The notes beneath the pieces were generated by a model. The model was given only the letters and a program-made list of their open reading frames with translations. It ran no database searches and was not told the DNA's origin. DNA of 64,000 bases, from assembly GCA_016584305.1 (NCBI GenBank), contig JACEEZ010020519.1, positions 243,528 through 307,527 on the forward strand, written 5' to 3'. The position numbers were made by a program, and so were the translations under genes. This document shows, piece after piece, positions 36,418 to 47,094 of the stretch (positions are counted from its first letter, which is position 1; every line of letters begins with the position of its first letter). This DNA is from Chionoecetes opilio. Its lineage: Eukaryota > Arthropoda > Malacostraca > Decapoda > Majidae.

Positions 36418-37130
36418 AACATGGCGACAATGAGGAGGGTGGCGTCCTCTGATACCCTAATGCGATTGAACAATATCCTACATATAAATATAAAATAGGA
36501 GGGGACCAGGTGCCAAATAGACCTGAATATTATAATATATACTGGTTTAACTTTCTTTGTCTTTCTTACCACAATATGAGTAAAATTATGCCGCATAAGG
36601 CCTACAATACCATGATACACACTCAACAGAAAACGGCTCATATCTCAAAACCAAAGTTATTGACATTTGGAGTGGTATTTCTCCGTTGTTTTACAAGTGA
36701 CTGTAAACATAAAGGTATCTTTGGAAAGTGGAAAGGAGTAAGATTTTTGTCATCGTGAGACATTTTTAAAAAGACATAAGCATGACCCAGTAATTTTTGG
36801 GGGGGGGGGGGGGAACAACTAATCTTTGTCACCAATATTTCTTATTTTTTTTTTTATATATGGAATGCAATAACTAAAATCTGCCACGATAGAAAATTAA
36901 TGCTACACTTATCCATCATATCCAGACCTATTTTTAAAAAAAGACTAAAAATAGATGAGATTTATGAAGAATGCCAGTGTTATCTATTGCCATTTTCGAT
37001 GAGTTTAATATTTTTTTTATCTCGAAGTAATGATCATATCTGAATGAAAAGTGGGGATATTATATTTGATATATAAAGACATATGCACACCAAATTTCAT
37101 AAGAATCTGAAGTAAATTAATGTCACCTCC
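36418..37130. other. Non-coding 3' part of the Kolobok/Mutator-like element
   Basis: AT-rich DNA between the transposase stop and the right TIR, with poly(G) at 36808-36823 and poly(T) runs. No gene was recognised. Confidence 0.6.
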
Positions 37131-37379
37131 TAAGTAATTACCGTCTCCTCCCCTTAAGCACTTAATTACTGCAACACTATGCCCTGTCCATTAACTCTAC
37201 CTTCGACTGCGAGTGCATGGGAGGACACAGGGGGCGGCATGAGCCTCTAATCACAGGCGTCACTATAAGAATCCTGCCTGCACCACCACGGGCGAGGGCC
37301 AACCATCACAGCCCTCGAGTGAACCTCCAAGGCCTACCATCCCACCCATGGAGCTCACTGCCTACACGCACTATAGGCA

Positions 37380-37428
37380 TAGGTGAAGAAAAAAAAGAAA
37401 AAAAAGAAAAAGAAAAAAGAAAAAAAAA
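37380..37428. repeat. A-rich low-complexity tract
   Basis: GAAAAAAAAGAAAAA-type purine run just inside the right end of the outer Tigger-like element. Confidence 0.8.
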
Positions 37429-37567
37429 CCTTGTCTTTGCCATGCCGAGTTATAGCAAATTCCGAGTTATACAGTGCCGAGTTATAAGGCTTTTACTGTA
37501 CATGTGTAGTTAAGTTTATAATGAAATATTTTGTTTGTTTCTAGGTATTTGCAATGGTACTTGTGCG

Positions 37568-37640
37568 GTGCAGTGGTACTTCGTAAGTCATGGCCAGTGA
37601 GTGCTTTCGTAAGTCATGGCCAGTGAGTGCTTCTTCAAAT
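37568..37640. repeat. Short tandem duplication at a candidate start region
   Basis: The block TTCGTAAGTCATGGCCAGTG continuing AGTGCTT occurs twice in direct succession, immediately before the coding remnant that begins MASECFFKWRF. Confidence 0.8.
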
Positions 37641-40066
37641 GGAGGTTTGCATGTGATGACAAGCCAGAAAAACTGATAGAGTCTGGACTGAAGAATTGAA
37701 ACCATCATCAAGTGCAGCAAAATATATCTCGATGGTAAACATCAAGTACTTGAGGACTCTGTGCAAGAGGATCGTGACTTTACTGTGAAATGCCATTAGA
37801 GCTGTGTATGCAATACATCCAACACTCAGATACAGAGACATCTCAAAAGAACAAAACAAAATGAAGGACCTTCTGTGATTCCCCCCAAGAAAACACGACT
37901 TGCATGTGCTTCAAGCTTTAGCTTTCAGGAACAATGTTTATTCTGTGGGGAGGAATGTATGTTGGATAAAGATACAAAGAATCCTGCTCGGTGGAAGCCA
38001 GCATACCTGTGTCGAGAAATTGCTGAAGCAGTATCTGCTAGAAGCATGTGATTACAGGGATGACGAGTGGGCCACCACTGTGAGAGTGCGCATACAGGGA
38101 GCCATCAGTGACTTACACGCAGCAGACGCACGATACCATGTCTCATGCAGATGCAAGTTTACAGGACAGAGAGCACTTATATGAGCTGCAGGCACGACAT
38201 CAAACTCTGTAGAGGTGGATGATGCTCTGAACTGTTTGATTCGAGCACTCAAGGAAGACCCGAAGCACATTTGGAACTCTGTGGAAATGTTCAATGCTTA
38301 CAGTGGATATGGGGGCAGCAAACTCTCACGTGTGAGTCTGGTAAAACATGTCTCCGAGTGTTATGGGGAGGACCTTCTGGTGCTAAGTTCTCTTGGCATA
38401 GCAAGTATCCTAATCTTCCGCAGTATAGCATCCACAATACTGAAACTGGTTGATGAAGAGGACGATGATCTGGATGTCGCTTTGACACAAGTCACCAAGA
38501 AAATCACGAAGGAAGTTAAGGAGATTCTAAAGGACGAACTTCACTACGAAACCAAAATGAACCCTGATATAGCCGCAGAATCCGTAAGCAAAACCATGCT
38601 TGGTTTACTATCTAAGTTGTCTCCTAAATTAGATAAGACTCTGCCTGCCATTCTCTGTAAAAGTTGGTGAAACAAAAGTGTTTGACACCAGCCTCATCTA
38701 CTCAAGAGTAGTAGGTCTTCAGGCCAGTTCCCGTCAACTGGACATCAATGAGGTTCTCGCACTTGAGCTGGCACCAATCCCAACATCAATGTTCACAGAT
38801 GCAGGAGAGATGAGATGCTCAACAGGAAAATCTGTGTTGAAGACTCAACTGAAAGTTGAGGTCTCATCCAGAAATGCACCAAACACAAACATCACAATCA
38901 TCGATGGTTCTGCTCTCCTCTGGGTGATACACTGGCCTGTGGGTGGTACAGTAAAAACAATGTGTCAAACTTCAGACAACATATTGAGAGGAAGCTGCAA
39001 AAAGGAGATGTGTACTTGGTGTTTGATCGGTACTATGAGTACAGCACAAAAGGTGTCACAAGAAGTGCGAGGAACACTGAAGCCAGTAGAGTTCACCAGC
39101 TCAAGGTTACAACGGAGCTGCCATCACAGAAAGTAATCCTGACTGTCACTGATAGCAGCTCATTGACATAATCTGCACTGAACTCAAAGGAGACGTTTCA
39201 TTCCATCGAAACCACATACAGAATCACAAGCTGATCATCACATCCCAAGACAAAACTCCGATTGAGATCAGCAATGGAGGACTTATCATCAACCGGAGGG
39301 ATATGAACACTACACATGAAGAGGCAGATATCATCATCGTTCAACAAATGCTCATGGCTGCAAAGGAGAAACCCACAAGCATCACCGTCTTATCAGATGA
39401 CACAGACATGTTTGTACTGCTTCTACATTACTATCTGGAAGATGGTCTTAAGTTCATGGTGAGTATGGAATCTCCAATCAAAGATCGAGCAATAGTCGAT
39501 ATTGGCAAGACAGTTGATAAGCACATAGATATCATACCAGAAATCCTAGCTGCTCATGCACTTTCTGGTTGCGACACAGTTGCTTGCTGTTTCGGCATTG
39601 GAAAAAGCACTGTTTTGAAAGTTGTAAGAAATGGACTTCTTCTGTCACTTCTGGGACAAATTGATGCTTTGCTGCCCTTGGTGATACAGCAGGCAACGAA
39701 ATTCATGACTGCTTGCTATGGACAGAACAACAGTGACACGATGTCAAATGCACGACTCAGTGCTTGGGCAGCAAAAACAGGCAAAGGGTATACATCAACA
39801 CCAAAATTATGCTCTCTACCACCGACCAGCGAGGCCTTCGAGGAAAACGTGAAACGTGCGCATCATCAAGCATCCATATGGCGCGCCGTGAAAGACGCGG
39901 ATCCACCAGAACTGGACGTTGAAAAATATGGATGGAAGAAAGATGAAACCAACAGATCACTTGTACCTACGACAGTCCCGGATAGTTGCCGGAGTGCCAA
40001 TATGTCGTGCACAATGTTCTGTGCCTGTCACGATGGAATTTGCTGCAACACAAATGCTTTGTGACT
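37591..40066 (+). pseudogene. Decayed gene of a PIN/FEN-like nuclease family (repetitive, unnamed)
   Basis: Successive frames read CLFCGEECMLDKDTKNPARW (a Cys-rich N-terminal module), ISDLHAADARYHVSCRCKF, a long helical section (38215-38670) and VTTELPSQKVILTVTDSS. The best block is 39303-40064: NTTHEEADIIIVQQ, VLSDDTDMFVLLLHYY, IIPEILAAHALSGCDTV, CCFGIGKSTVLKVVRNG, PKLCSLPPTSEAFEENVKRA and a C-terminal Cys cluster CTMFCACHDGICC. Spaced acidic residues (EEAD, DDTD, GCDT) followed by a GIGK..VLK turn resemble FEN/PIN nucleases with a helix-hairpin motif. I recall this as a multi-copy invertebrate family without assigned role. At least four frame changes and internal stops make this copy dead. 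Confidence 0.65.
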
Positions 40067-40626
40067 TGTGACAGTGACTACACTGGTCAACACCAAAAAT
40101 GGTTCTGAGTTCATTGTGTGTGGGTTGGAAAGCATTTTCGCTGCTGATTTAAAAAATGGCATTGCTTTTTCTCTAGCACGTATAGTTTTTGAAATATCGG
40201 CATTTTAAATTTTAATAGCTATTATAATTATATAATTAATCTAAACAATCCCCCTACGTTAATATATATTACTCGTAATTAAATTCTGGTGGTGCCTGCG
40301 GCTTTATTAGGACCTAATGTACATATCTGGCAAAAAATATACTTAAATTATGTTCCAAATATATCCGAAAATGTGCCACATCTTGGAAATATCCGAAAAT
40401 ATGCCAAATCACAGTAAATTTTGACTTTATATATATATATATATATATCTGTATTTTGGAACACAGTTTCGAGATCTTTTTTGAGAGAAAGATGCGCTAG
40501 TTCGAAGAACAGTCAGATCTAGACTGTTCTTCAGAAGAACAGTCAAGATCTCAAATTGGTATTAAATATACATATGATCAAAACTATACCTAACACACAA
40601 AAGTACTCACCCTGCTCCATAGTACA
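40067..40626. other. Intergenic, AT-rich
   Basis: Begins CACTGGTCAACACCAAAAAT, possibly the 3' terminus of the minus-strand element to its right. It has a (TA)n run at 40430-40448 and a small inverted repeat around AGACTGTTCTTCAGAAGAAC near 40520. No gene was recognised. Confidence 0.45.
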
Positions 40627-41690
40627 TCAGAAGTGTTTCTGTAGTTTGCTCTTTCGTTTGTAGGAGCAGCTACTTTCACGTTGTAGCGTCCAGCAATAGT
40701 CCCCTATCATGTTGGGACTGAATCGTCCTTGGTATCGGGTTTCCATGGTGGCAATGTCCTGGTGGAAACGTTCCCCCTGCTCATCACTGACTGCGCCAAG
40801 ATTTGTTGGGAAGAAATCAAGATGTGAATGGAAAAAGTGGATTTTGAGTGACATCCGAGCCCCAAGCGCATGGTAACTCTTCAACATGTCATTTACAAGT
40901 TCCTCATATTCGATGCTCGAACATTACCTAGGTAGTTCTTTATAACAGCCAAAAAACTCTTCCAAGCAGCTTTTTCCAGGGCAGTTAGGCTCTTTACAAA
41001 GTCATCATCATTGAGTAGTTGACGAATTTGAGGGCCATTGGAAACACCTGCCTTTACTTTGGCTTCAGATACAGTGCGTTCAAACTTTGCTAACAAATAC
41101 TGAAAGCCAGCACCATTTTGATCCATGGCCTTCACAAAATTTTTCATTAACCCAAGTTTCAGATGCAATGGAGGTAAGTACACCTTTTCACTGTCAACAA
41201 GAGGTTTGTACATACAGTTGAACCTGCCAGGTGAGTCTTTCGGTCATGCTGGCCATTCCTTTTGTTTGTAATGTTTGCTGTCCGCTCTAGAGTCCCACAA
41301 ACAAAGAAAACACATGTGCTTAGTGTAACCTAACTGGAGTCCTAGAAGCAAGGAGATTACCTTCAGGTCCCCACACAGATTCCACTGGTTCTTCATATTT
41401 AACAGCAGATAACAAAGTCTTCATAGTTTCATAAGTTTCACTCATTTCATGGCCATGCGCAATTGGAACACTCGGAAGCTTATTTCCTTTATGCAGAAGA
41501 ACGGCCTTTAGCGTGTTTTTTCCTGAATCTATGAACAGCCGCCACTCACTCATCATAAGTGTGAGACTCACAGAGTTGTTCCATGAGTGTGTCAACATCA
41601 AAGCAGTAACAGAGCTTGTGTTCCATCTTGAAGAAGCTTGAAAGTTCTTTATGTCTACGACGAAACGTGGTGATGAGAACTCCTTGTAGC
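40627..41690 (-). pseudogene. Decayed gene of an unnamed repetitive family (FFHSHLDFFP family)
   Basis: Minus-strand order: TTFRRRHKELSSFFKMEHKL, LCYCFDVDTLMEQLCE, a frame change at about 41590, EWRLFIDSGKNTLKAVLLHK, another frame change near 41385, CGDLKVISLLLGLQLGYTK, CFLCLWDSRADSKH, EWPA(stop)PKDSPGR, LPPLHLKLGLMKNFVKAMDQ, GPQIRQLLND, a frame change near 40912, then MSLKIHFFHSHLDFFPTN, GAVSDEQGERFHQDI and GDYCWTLQR. The single internal stop is TGA at a probable CGA. I recall these blocks as a protein repeated in cnidarian, mollusc and arthropod genomes with no assigned function. The clean motif order shows that nearly the whole C-terminal two-thirds is present. Confidence 0.65.
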
Positions 41691-42150
41691 AAATTCGGAA
41701 AGCGTAAGTACAATCGCCGCAGAATAGTGGATGGAGTGTGGGTTTTTATGGGAATAGACAGGGAGACAAAGCAGCGCTTTATTCTCCCTGTGGACAAAAG
41801 AGACGCTGCTACCCTGATTCCCCTGTGCCAAAAGTATATCCTCCCTAGCTCAATGATATACAGCGACTCTTGGAAAGCCTATAGTGGTCTCAGCGACCTG
41901 GGATATACACACAAGAGTCATGAACCACCCTGAGAACTTTGTGGATCCAGTGACGCGGGTCCACACCAAAAACATCGAAAGGCTCTGGAAAGACATTAAG
42001 AACTGGGTGCTCAGAGCTGGCAACAAAAAAGACCACTATAGGCAGTACTCTGCCCGCTACTTGTTCTGCCACAGTCACCAGACCCAACCACCATCTTCCA
42101 CCACTTCCTACGGGAAATCACTCGCTGCTTCCCACCACCTCAGTAGGTAA
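41690..42150 (+). pseudogene. Merlin (IS1016/ISXO2-like) transposase fragment
   Basis: Reads RKYNRRRIVDGVWVFMGIDR, then RFILPVDKRDAATLIPL, the catalytic-type MIYSDSWKAYSGL and, after a one-frame shift near 41930, ENFVDPVTRVHTKNIERLWK and DIKNWVLRAGNKKDHYRQY. The G(I/V)DRETK...SD.W.AY...H..NFVDP.TG.HT..IE..W pattern is that of Merlin/ISXO2 DDE transposases. The N-terminal third is missing; the copy starts abruptly at the 5' end of the opposing pseudogene. No terminal repeats were identified. Confidence 0.78.
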
Positions 42151-42305
42151 GAGGGTTAAGGTTAGGTTAGGTATACTTTGTGGTTAAGGTTAGGTTTCAT
42201 TTAAATCTATAAGGTTAGGTTAGGTATACTTAGGTTTCATTTAAACCTATAAGGTTAGGTTAGGTATACTTTGTGGTTAAGGTTAGGTTAAGTTTCATTA
42301 AAACC
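42150..42305. repeat. Telomere-like (TTAGG)n-derived tandem repeat
   Basis: Two to three ~65-bp units of GGTTAAGGTTAGGTTAGGTA with CTTTGTGG and TTTCATTTAAAYCTATAA. TTAGG is the canonical arthropod telomere repeat; here it is degenerate and internal. Confidence 0.8.
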
Positions 42306-42309
42306 TATA

Positions 42310-45205
42310 AGACCCTGACTAATTGCAGGCCAAGTTTTAGTGCTTTTTCTTATGGAGATAGTGTCTTTAATGGAAACGGTACCATACAATTCGGTGATGA
42401 TTATTATTATTTTTTTTAAACTATGGTTTTGTGCAAAATAAAACTATCTCCATTAGAAAAAGCACATATTTTAGGCCAGGAAAAACTAGTCGGTGTCTCT
42501 GAAAAAGAACGCGAAGTCCTCGTCCATTATTACCCTTTAACCTCCTAACTAAAGCCAAATCCTCATTAAAAAGTGTCTGCGGCAAGGGAAGAACAGAGGC
42601 GATGCAGGTCACAAGAGGAAGAAGAGTAAGGCGCTCGTAAACACTTGTCTCTCGCCTCCCTATAAACAACATGTTTATAGGGAGTGTTGGGACAGATAGG
42701 GACACCCAAATTATCTCCAAAAGAAATGATTTGCGACGGAAGCTCATAGAGAGAATGTTTCTTAGAATCCAATAAGGTAATGAGAAACCAAACTTCCAAA
42801 TGTGTAGGGAATTTCGGTCCTAGTGTAAAATAATACCCCTAAGTTTCAGCCTCAAAATCGCGGGATGACCTAAACCGTAAATTTACCAATAAAATATATC
42901 CATCTGAAAAAGCACAAATTTTTGGACAGGAAAAATGTTTCAGGTCTCGGAAAATGACCGCACAGTCCTCGTCCATTTTTAGATTTTTTGGTTTCCGGGA
43001 GTTAGTAAAAGAAGAAATTATGGATAATTTATAGTTTCACCCAACCAACGATTTTCTGATGCGCCTTATGTTTTTCTGGTGTGTTTTTATGTGTTTTGAA
43101 TGAATCTGCTAGCCGTTTCGGTAAATTTTTACGATGGCACCAAACTTCCCTACACAATTCCAATGATCTGAAACTCGAGAAATGCCAGTGGTCGCTGACA
43201 GTTTTAACTCAAAGGTTGGTCTACTGTGTTTTGGCTCCGCGACTAATATTTTCATAAATCAATTTCGCGATAAATATTGATGCACCGCATCTGAATACCA
43301 AGAAATATAGTTCTTCTGTTGTTCTACTAATTATATGGATGATATGCATTACGATGGAACGTTCTATAATAGGAATTTAATGCAAATTACTCGCCTCGAG
43401 TATCAAAGCTTAATATATTTTTTACATGTATATTGTGGCATGTAAAATTTGGCCAATGTTCACACTGTTTTCTAAGACAGTACTGCTGCGTCTGGCAAAC
43501 GCTTGTCAAAATACAAAAAGCAATGCTTTGGAAAAACGAAGAATAAAGAATGCCAAAATCGGCTTGTTGCTGCGACAATGTAGGTTATAATTGTGGAGGT
43601 GACATGCCGCGGCGGGGAGTGGTGGGGGGAGAGATTGTGGCGGGGAGATTGAATCAAAACATTACGACTTCACGCGTCGACTCATTGCACTTCCAGGCTT
43701 TCTATCTGATTGATACACAATAATAACAGGAAAATATGACTGCCTAGGTATAGATAACTTCTAAACATACGTTATTGACTATATAATATCATAGAGTAAC
43801 ATTTACCTCGCCTCCTCAACAATAACCTCCTTGGTTATTTGGTTATATACAATGTTTTACAGAATCAGGCTTCTATACAATATACATATAGAAGAAAATC
43901 GTTCTTAATATTATACTTTTGTGTTTTAAGTGCAGTGGAATAAGCCCATATTTTGTTTTCCAGTAGACCAACTTATCAAAAAAGTGAGTTAAAACTGCCA
44001 GTGACCCCTGCATTTTGGGTTCCAGTTCTCTCGAATTGGGAGCATGGGTTTTGTTTACCTAATTGTATTCTAAGAGACATTTTCTCTGAGCTTTCCGTCG
44101 CAAATCAATAGTTTCGGAGATATAGAACATTTTAGGTGGGGGGAGGAATATGTCTCCTTGTTTACAAAATGCCTCCCTCTTCCTCTTCTTGTGACCTGCA
44201 TCACTTTTGTTTGGGATTTTATTAAACTTTTTTATTATTGGACCCAGTTAGGAGGTCAAAGGTTAAGTAAGGTAAGGTTAGGTTAGGTTAGGTTAGGTAA
44301 GGTAAGGTAAGGTTCAGGTTAGGTTAGGTTAGGTTAGGTAAGGTAGCCATGGTGCGCCTCCGAAACAAAAGCAATGCAGGTCACAAGAAGAGGAAGAGGG
44401 AGGCATTTTGTAAACAAGGAGACGCATTCCTCCCCCCACCTAAAATGTTCTGTATCTCCGAAACTATTGATTTGCGACGGAAAGCTCAGAGAAAATGTCT
44501 CTTAGAATACAATAAGGTAAACAAAAACCATGCTCCCTATTGTGTAGGGAAGTTTGGTGCTGTCGTAAAATAATACCGCCGTTTCTGTCGGTTTTGTTTT
44601 TTGATTTTTTTTAGGGAGATATAGGTTAGTTTTTTTTTTAGTTAGGTATGGATTAGGTTAGGTTAGGTTTAGGTTCATTTTTTTTTCTTTTTGTCATTTT
44701 TGCAAAAAAAAAAACATTGCGACAGAAACGGTTAGCAGATTCATTCAAAACACATTAAAACACACCAGAAAAATATAAGGCGCATCAGAAAATCGTTGGT
44801 TGGGTGAAACTATAAATTGACCGAAATTATAGGCCTCCATAAGGTAATAGAATATGGAGGAGAGCTTCACGTTCGTTTTCAGAGACACCAATTACTTTTT
44901 CTTGGCCTACAATAGGTGCTTGTTCTAATGGGGCTTGTTTTATTTTGCGCAAACCACAAAAAAAAAAAAAAAAAAAAAATGTATATTTTGTGGATAAGGT
45001 TAGGTTGGGTTTCTTTAAAACCTGTAAGGTTAGGTTTCATTAAAACATAAGGCTAGGTTAGGTTTATTTTTTTTTTTTTTTTTTTTTTGGTTTGCGCAAA
45101 ATAAAACTAGCACCATTAGAACACGCACCTATTGTAGGCCAAGAAAAAGTAGTTGGTGTCTCTGAAAACGAACGTGAAACTCTCCTCCATAATTACCGAC
45201 ATATG
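42310..45205. repeat. Complex fold-back locus built from inverted repeat blocks A, B and C
   Basis: Block A (TTTTGTGCAAAATAAAACTA ... TAGGCCA..AAAAA.TAGT.GGTGTCTCTGAAAA) occurs at 42420-42540, in degenerate form at 42895-42980, inverted at 44850-44965 and direct at 45090-45200. Block B (AGGTCACAAGAGGAAGAAGA ... GATTTGCGACGGAA) lies at 42600-42830 and 44385-44580, and inverted at 44026-44215. Block C (CCAACCAACGATTTTCTGATG) lies at 43048-43165 and inverted at 44695-44820. The ~700-bp centre (about 43240-43980) is unique and shows no gene. Open frames inside are short and uninformative. Confidence 0.75.
44255..44343. repeat. Interstitial TTAGG-like tract
   Basis: Runs of GGTTAGGTTAGGTTAGGTTA and AAGGTAAGGTAAGG, i.e. 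TTAGG units with TAAGG variants, between an inverted and a direct copy of block B. Confidence 0.88.
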
Positions 45206-45326
45206 GCAGGGACGATAAAACGAATCTTTACCCAAGCCACAGACTTACCAATACATTTTGCGGGTTCACTACTAATCTACCCAGATCCTATGGCCCACCT
45301 TCATTTCTATCCCTTGCATGTGGTGG

Positions 45327-45580
45327 TCATATATATTTTTGAATGTGTTTAAAGAGGAAGCACTCAGAACGTGTTCCGGAAGGTTGTTCCAGGGGTTGAT
45401 TACCCGGTGTGCAAAAGTGTTCATTGTGTGTTTTGTTGCACCTTTCCTTAAACAAGTGACTGGAGTGTCCTCTTAGGTTAAGTGGTGGATAACTTGAAAA
45501 AGTCTTGTGTATCCAGTATGTGTATCCACTTCTAAACTCGCTCTCCTGAGACAAATAAGGTACCACAAATAATGCCATAG
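45327..45580 (-). pseudogene. CR1-like retrotransposon C-terminal fragment
   Basis: Minus-strand reading contains LRGHSSHLFKERCNKTHNEH, FCTPGNQPLEQPSGT and SECFLF. This resembles the RGHS..L.K.R......F..RV.N.WN.LP..V.SA.SLN.FK segment that closes CR1/BS-type polyproteins. It is short and diverged. Family assignment is tentative. Confidence 0.45.
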
Positions 45581-45912
45581 ATACATACCATGTGTACTGA
45601 GAATCCCATAAAGGTGTCCATTTTATTCTGAAAGCAGCTTGAGGTCTGCCAAGGTTGAGATAGTTGTCCGGAGGTTCAGTGGGAGGGTTGCGGTAGGTGT
45701 AAACGTAGAGGTGTCACTGATCTTGATCTTGATGTTACAGATGTACGCTTTATATCATGTTATACACAGAGAGCTTGTACTCTCTGTTATACATGTATAA
45801 ATGATACACTGTTATCTTCGGAAATGTTTGTTCTATAAGATTATCACATAAAACACAATAAATCACATTAAATAAATGTGTTTCATTTACCAAACTCCGC
45901 CAATGAGCTTGA

Positions 45913-46405
45913 TACGTTTCAATTACGTATTTATAACATCATGATGTCGGTAACGTGATATTAGAGGATTCAAAATGTTATATATATACATAATGAATAC
46001 GTGGATACATATGTTAAAGATACGTAAGTATTACGTTAATATGAATTGTGTATGTTGTATTTAGGTAGTGTTTGGTTAGCCTACGTTGCTACAATACGTT
46101 TTTTCAACGTAATTAAGACGTTACAGAAATACGTGTTTCTTCTAGGTACTACCTAGTATTAATAATATATTACGTAGTGGTTTTACGTCTCAATTACGTA
46201 TTTATAATATCATGATGTAACGTGATATTAAAGGATTCATAACGTAATATATACATAATGAATACGATGGATACATATGTTAAAGATACGATAAGTATTA
46301 CGTTAATATGAATTGTGTATGTTGTATTTAGGTAGTGTTTGGTTACGTCGCTACAATATGTTTTTCAACGTAATTAAGACGTTACAGAAATACGTGTTTC
46401 TTCTA
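45913..46405. repeat. TACGT-rich direct duplication (two copies, 271 bp apart)
   Basis: 45913-46144 and 46184-46405 share CAATTACGTATTTATAAYAT, CGTGATATTARAGGATTCA, GTATTACGTTAATATGAATT, GTAGTGTTTGGTTA and CAACGTAATTAAGACGTTAC in the same order with small indels. The motif ACGTA recurs throughout and again at 47780-48090. It is non-coding. Confidence 0.85.
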
Positions 46406-47094
46406 CCGTAGATAACAGCTAGTGAAGTCGCCAGTTCTACGTTTCTTTGTTATTTACAGACGTGTGATGGCGTTAATACTTACATTTGTACATCCATGAT
46501 TTCAGGAAAGTTAGAAGGGTCTATCTGGTATGTCTGTGTCCTTTTGTGTCTTCATCTGTGTCATATTAGGGCTATAAATGAACAAATGACAAAAATAAAA
46601 CCGAGTGGCGACCTCACTATACCTACTACAGTAAAGTCGCCAGCTAGTATTTTAACCCAACAGTTGAGTCGCCACTCTGGGGAATTCAGGGAAATTAGAG
46701 GTAAAGTAAAATAAGTCTCTATATATATTAGCTGCGGAAGATGCTTCGATATATAAAAATTCCTCTGCCAACGTGAAAATAAATTCTATTAAAGTTTGAA
46801 AGATCTGGCAAGTCTGCGTCCTGTCGCCCGAAAAGCTATTGTTTACTGTCTGTCATCGCGCGAAGAAAAACGTGAGAAGCAAAATGCGCAACAGTTATAT
46901 TTGCAGATACAAAGCATAAAAAAACGCTGAAACAGGGTAGATTATACAATCATGATATAAACTACTGTGTAACATCTTCAGTGGCACATAAAAATCAGTA
47001 TATAGTGATGCTATAATTCGTAATATTTGGCGCCTGGCGACTTCACTGCAGGTGGCGACTTCACTGCAGGTGGCGACTTCACTGTTATCTACGG
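46406..47094. mobile_element. TA-flanked MITE (CCGTAGATAACAG ends)
   Basis: The left end CCGTAGATAACAGCTAGTGA and the right end TCACTGTTATCTACGG are imperfect inverses extending into AAGTCGCCA / TGGCGACTT. TA flanks are at 46404-46405 and 47095-47096. A short tandem CTGCAGGTGGCGACTTCA occurs near the right end. The same terminus recurs at 63948. Insertion occurred at the end of the second TACGT-rich copy. Confidence 0.85.

Larger units (their letters stand above)
33339..37153 (+). mobile_element. Kolobok/Mutator-like DNA transposon with TTAA target site
   Basis: The ends GGGGAGGAGACGGTAA and TTACCGTCTCCTCCCC are a perfect 16-bp inverted repeat, flanked by TTAA at 33335-33338 and 37154-37157. 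It is 3815 bp including a nested 816-bp MITE. It encodes one plus-strand transposase (33699-36417, broken). A TTAA target with a CxxH-containing DDE transposase points to the Kolobok group, although the domain I recall for this protein is named Mutator-like. The last 730 bases are non-coding AT-rich DNA with a poly(G) run at 36808-36823. Confidence 0.85.
29317..37498. mobile_element. Tigger-like element enlarged to 8.2 kb by nested insertions
   Basis: The left end CAGTAAAAGCCTTATAACTC at 29317 and the right end GAGTTATAAGGCTTTTACTG at 37498 are perfect inverses, each flanked by TA (29315-29316, 37499-37500). GCCGAGTTAT motifs recur just inside both ends. Its own sequence is about 29317-30290, 32916-33335 and 37158-37498 (~1.7 kb, non-coding). 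The rest is inserted: a non-LTR 3' fragment containing an RTE-like element, and a Kolobok/Mutator-like transposon containing a MITE and a further non-LTR fragment. Confidence 0.85.

Noticed and set aside
42140..44343. A telomere at this position
   Set aside because: The TTAGG-type repeats are short, degenerate, in both orientations and surrounded by other repeats, so they are interstitial.
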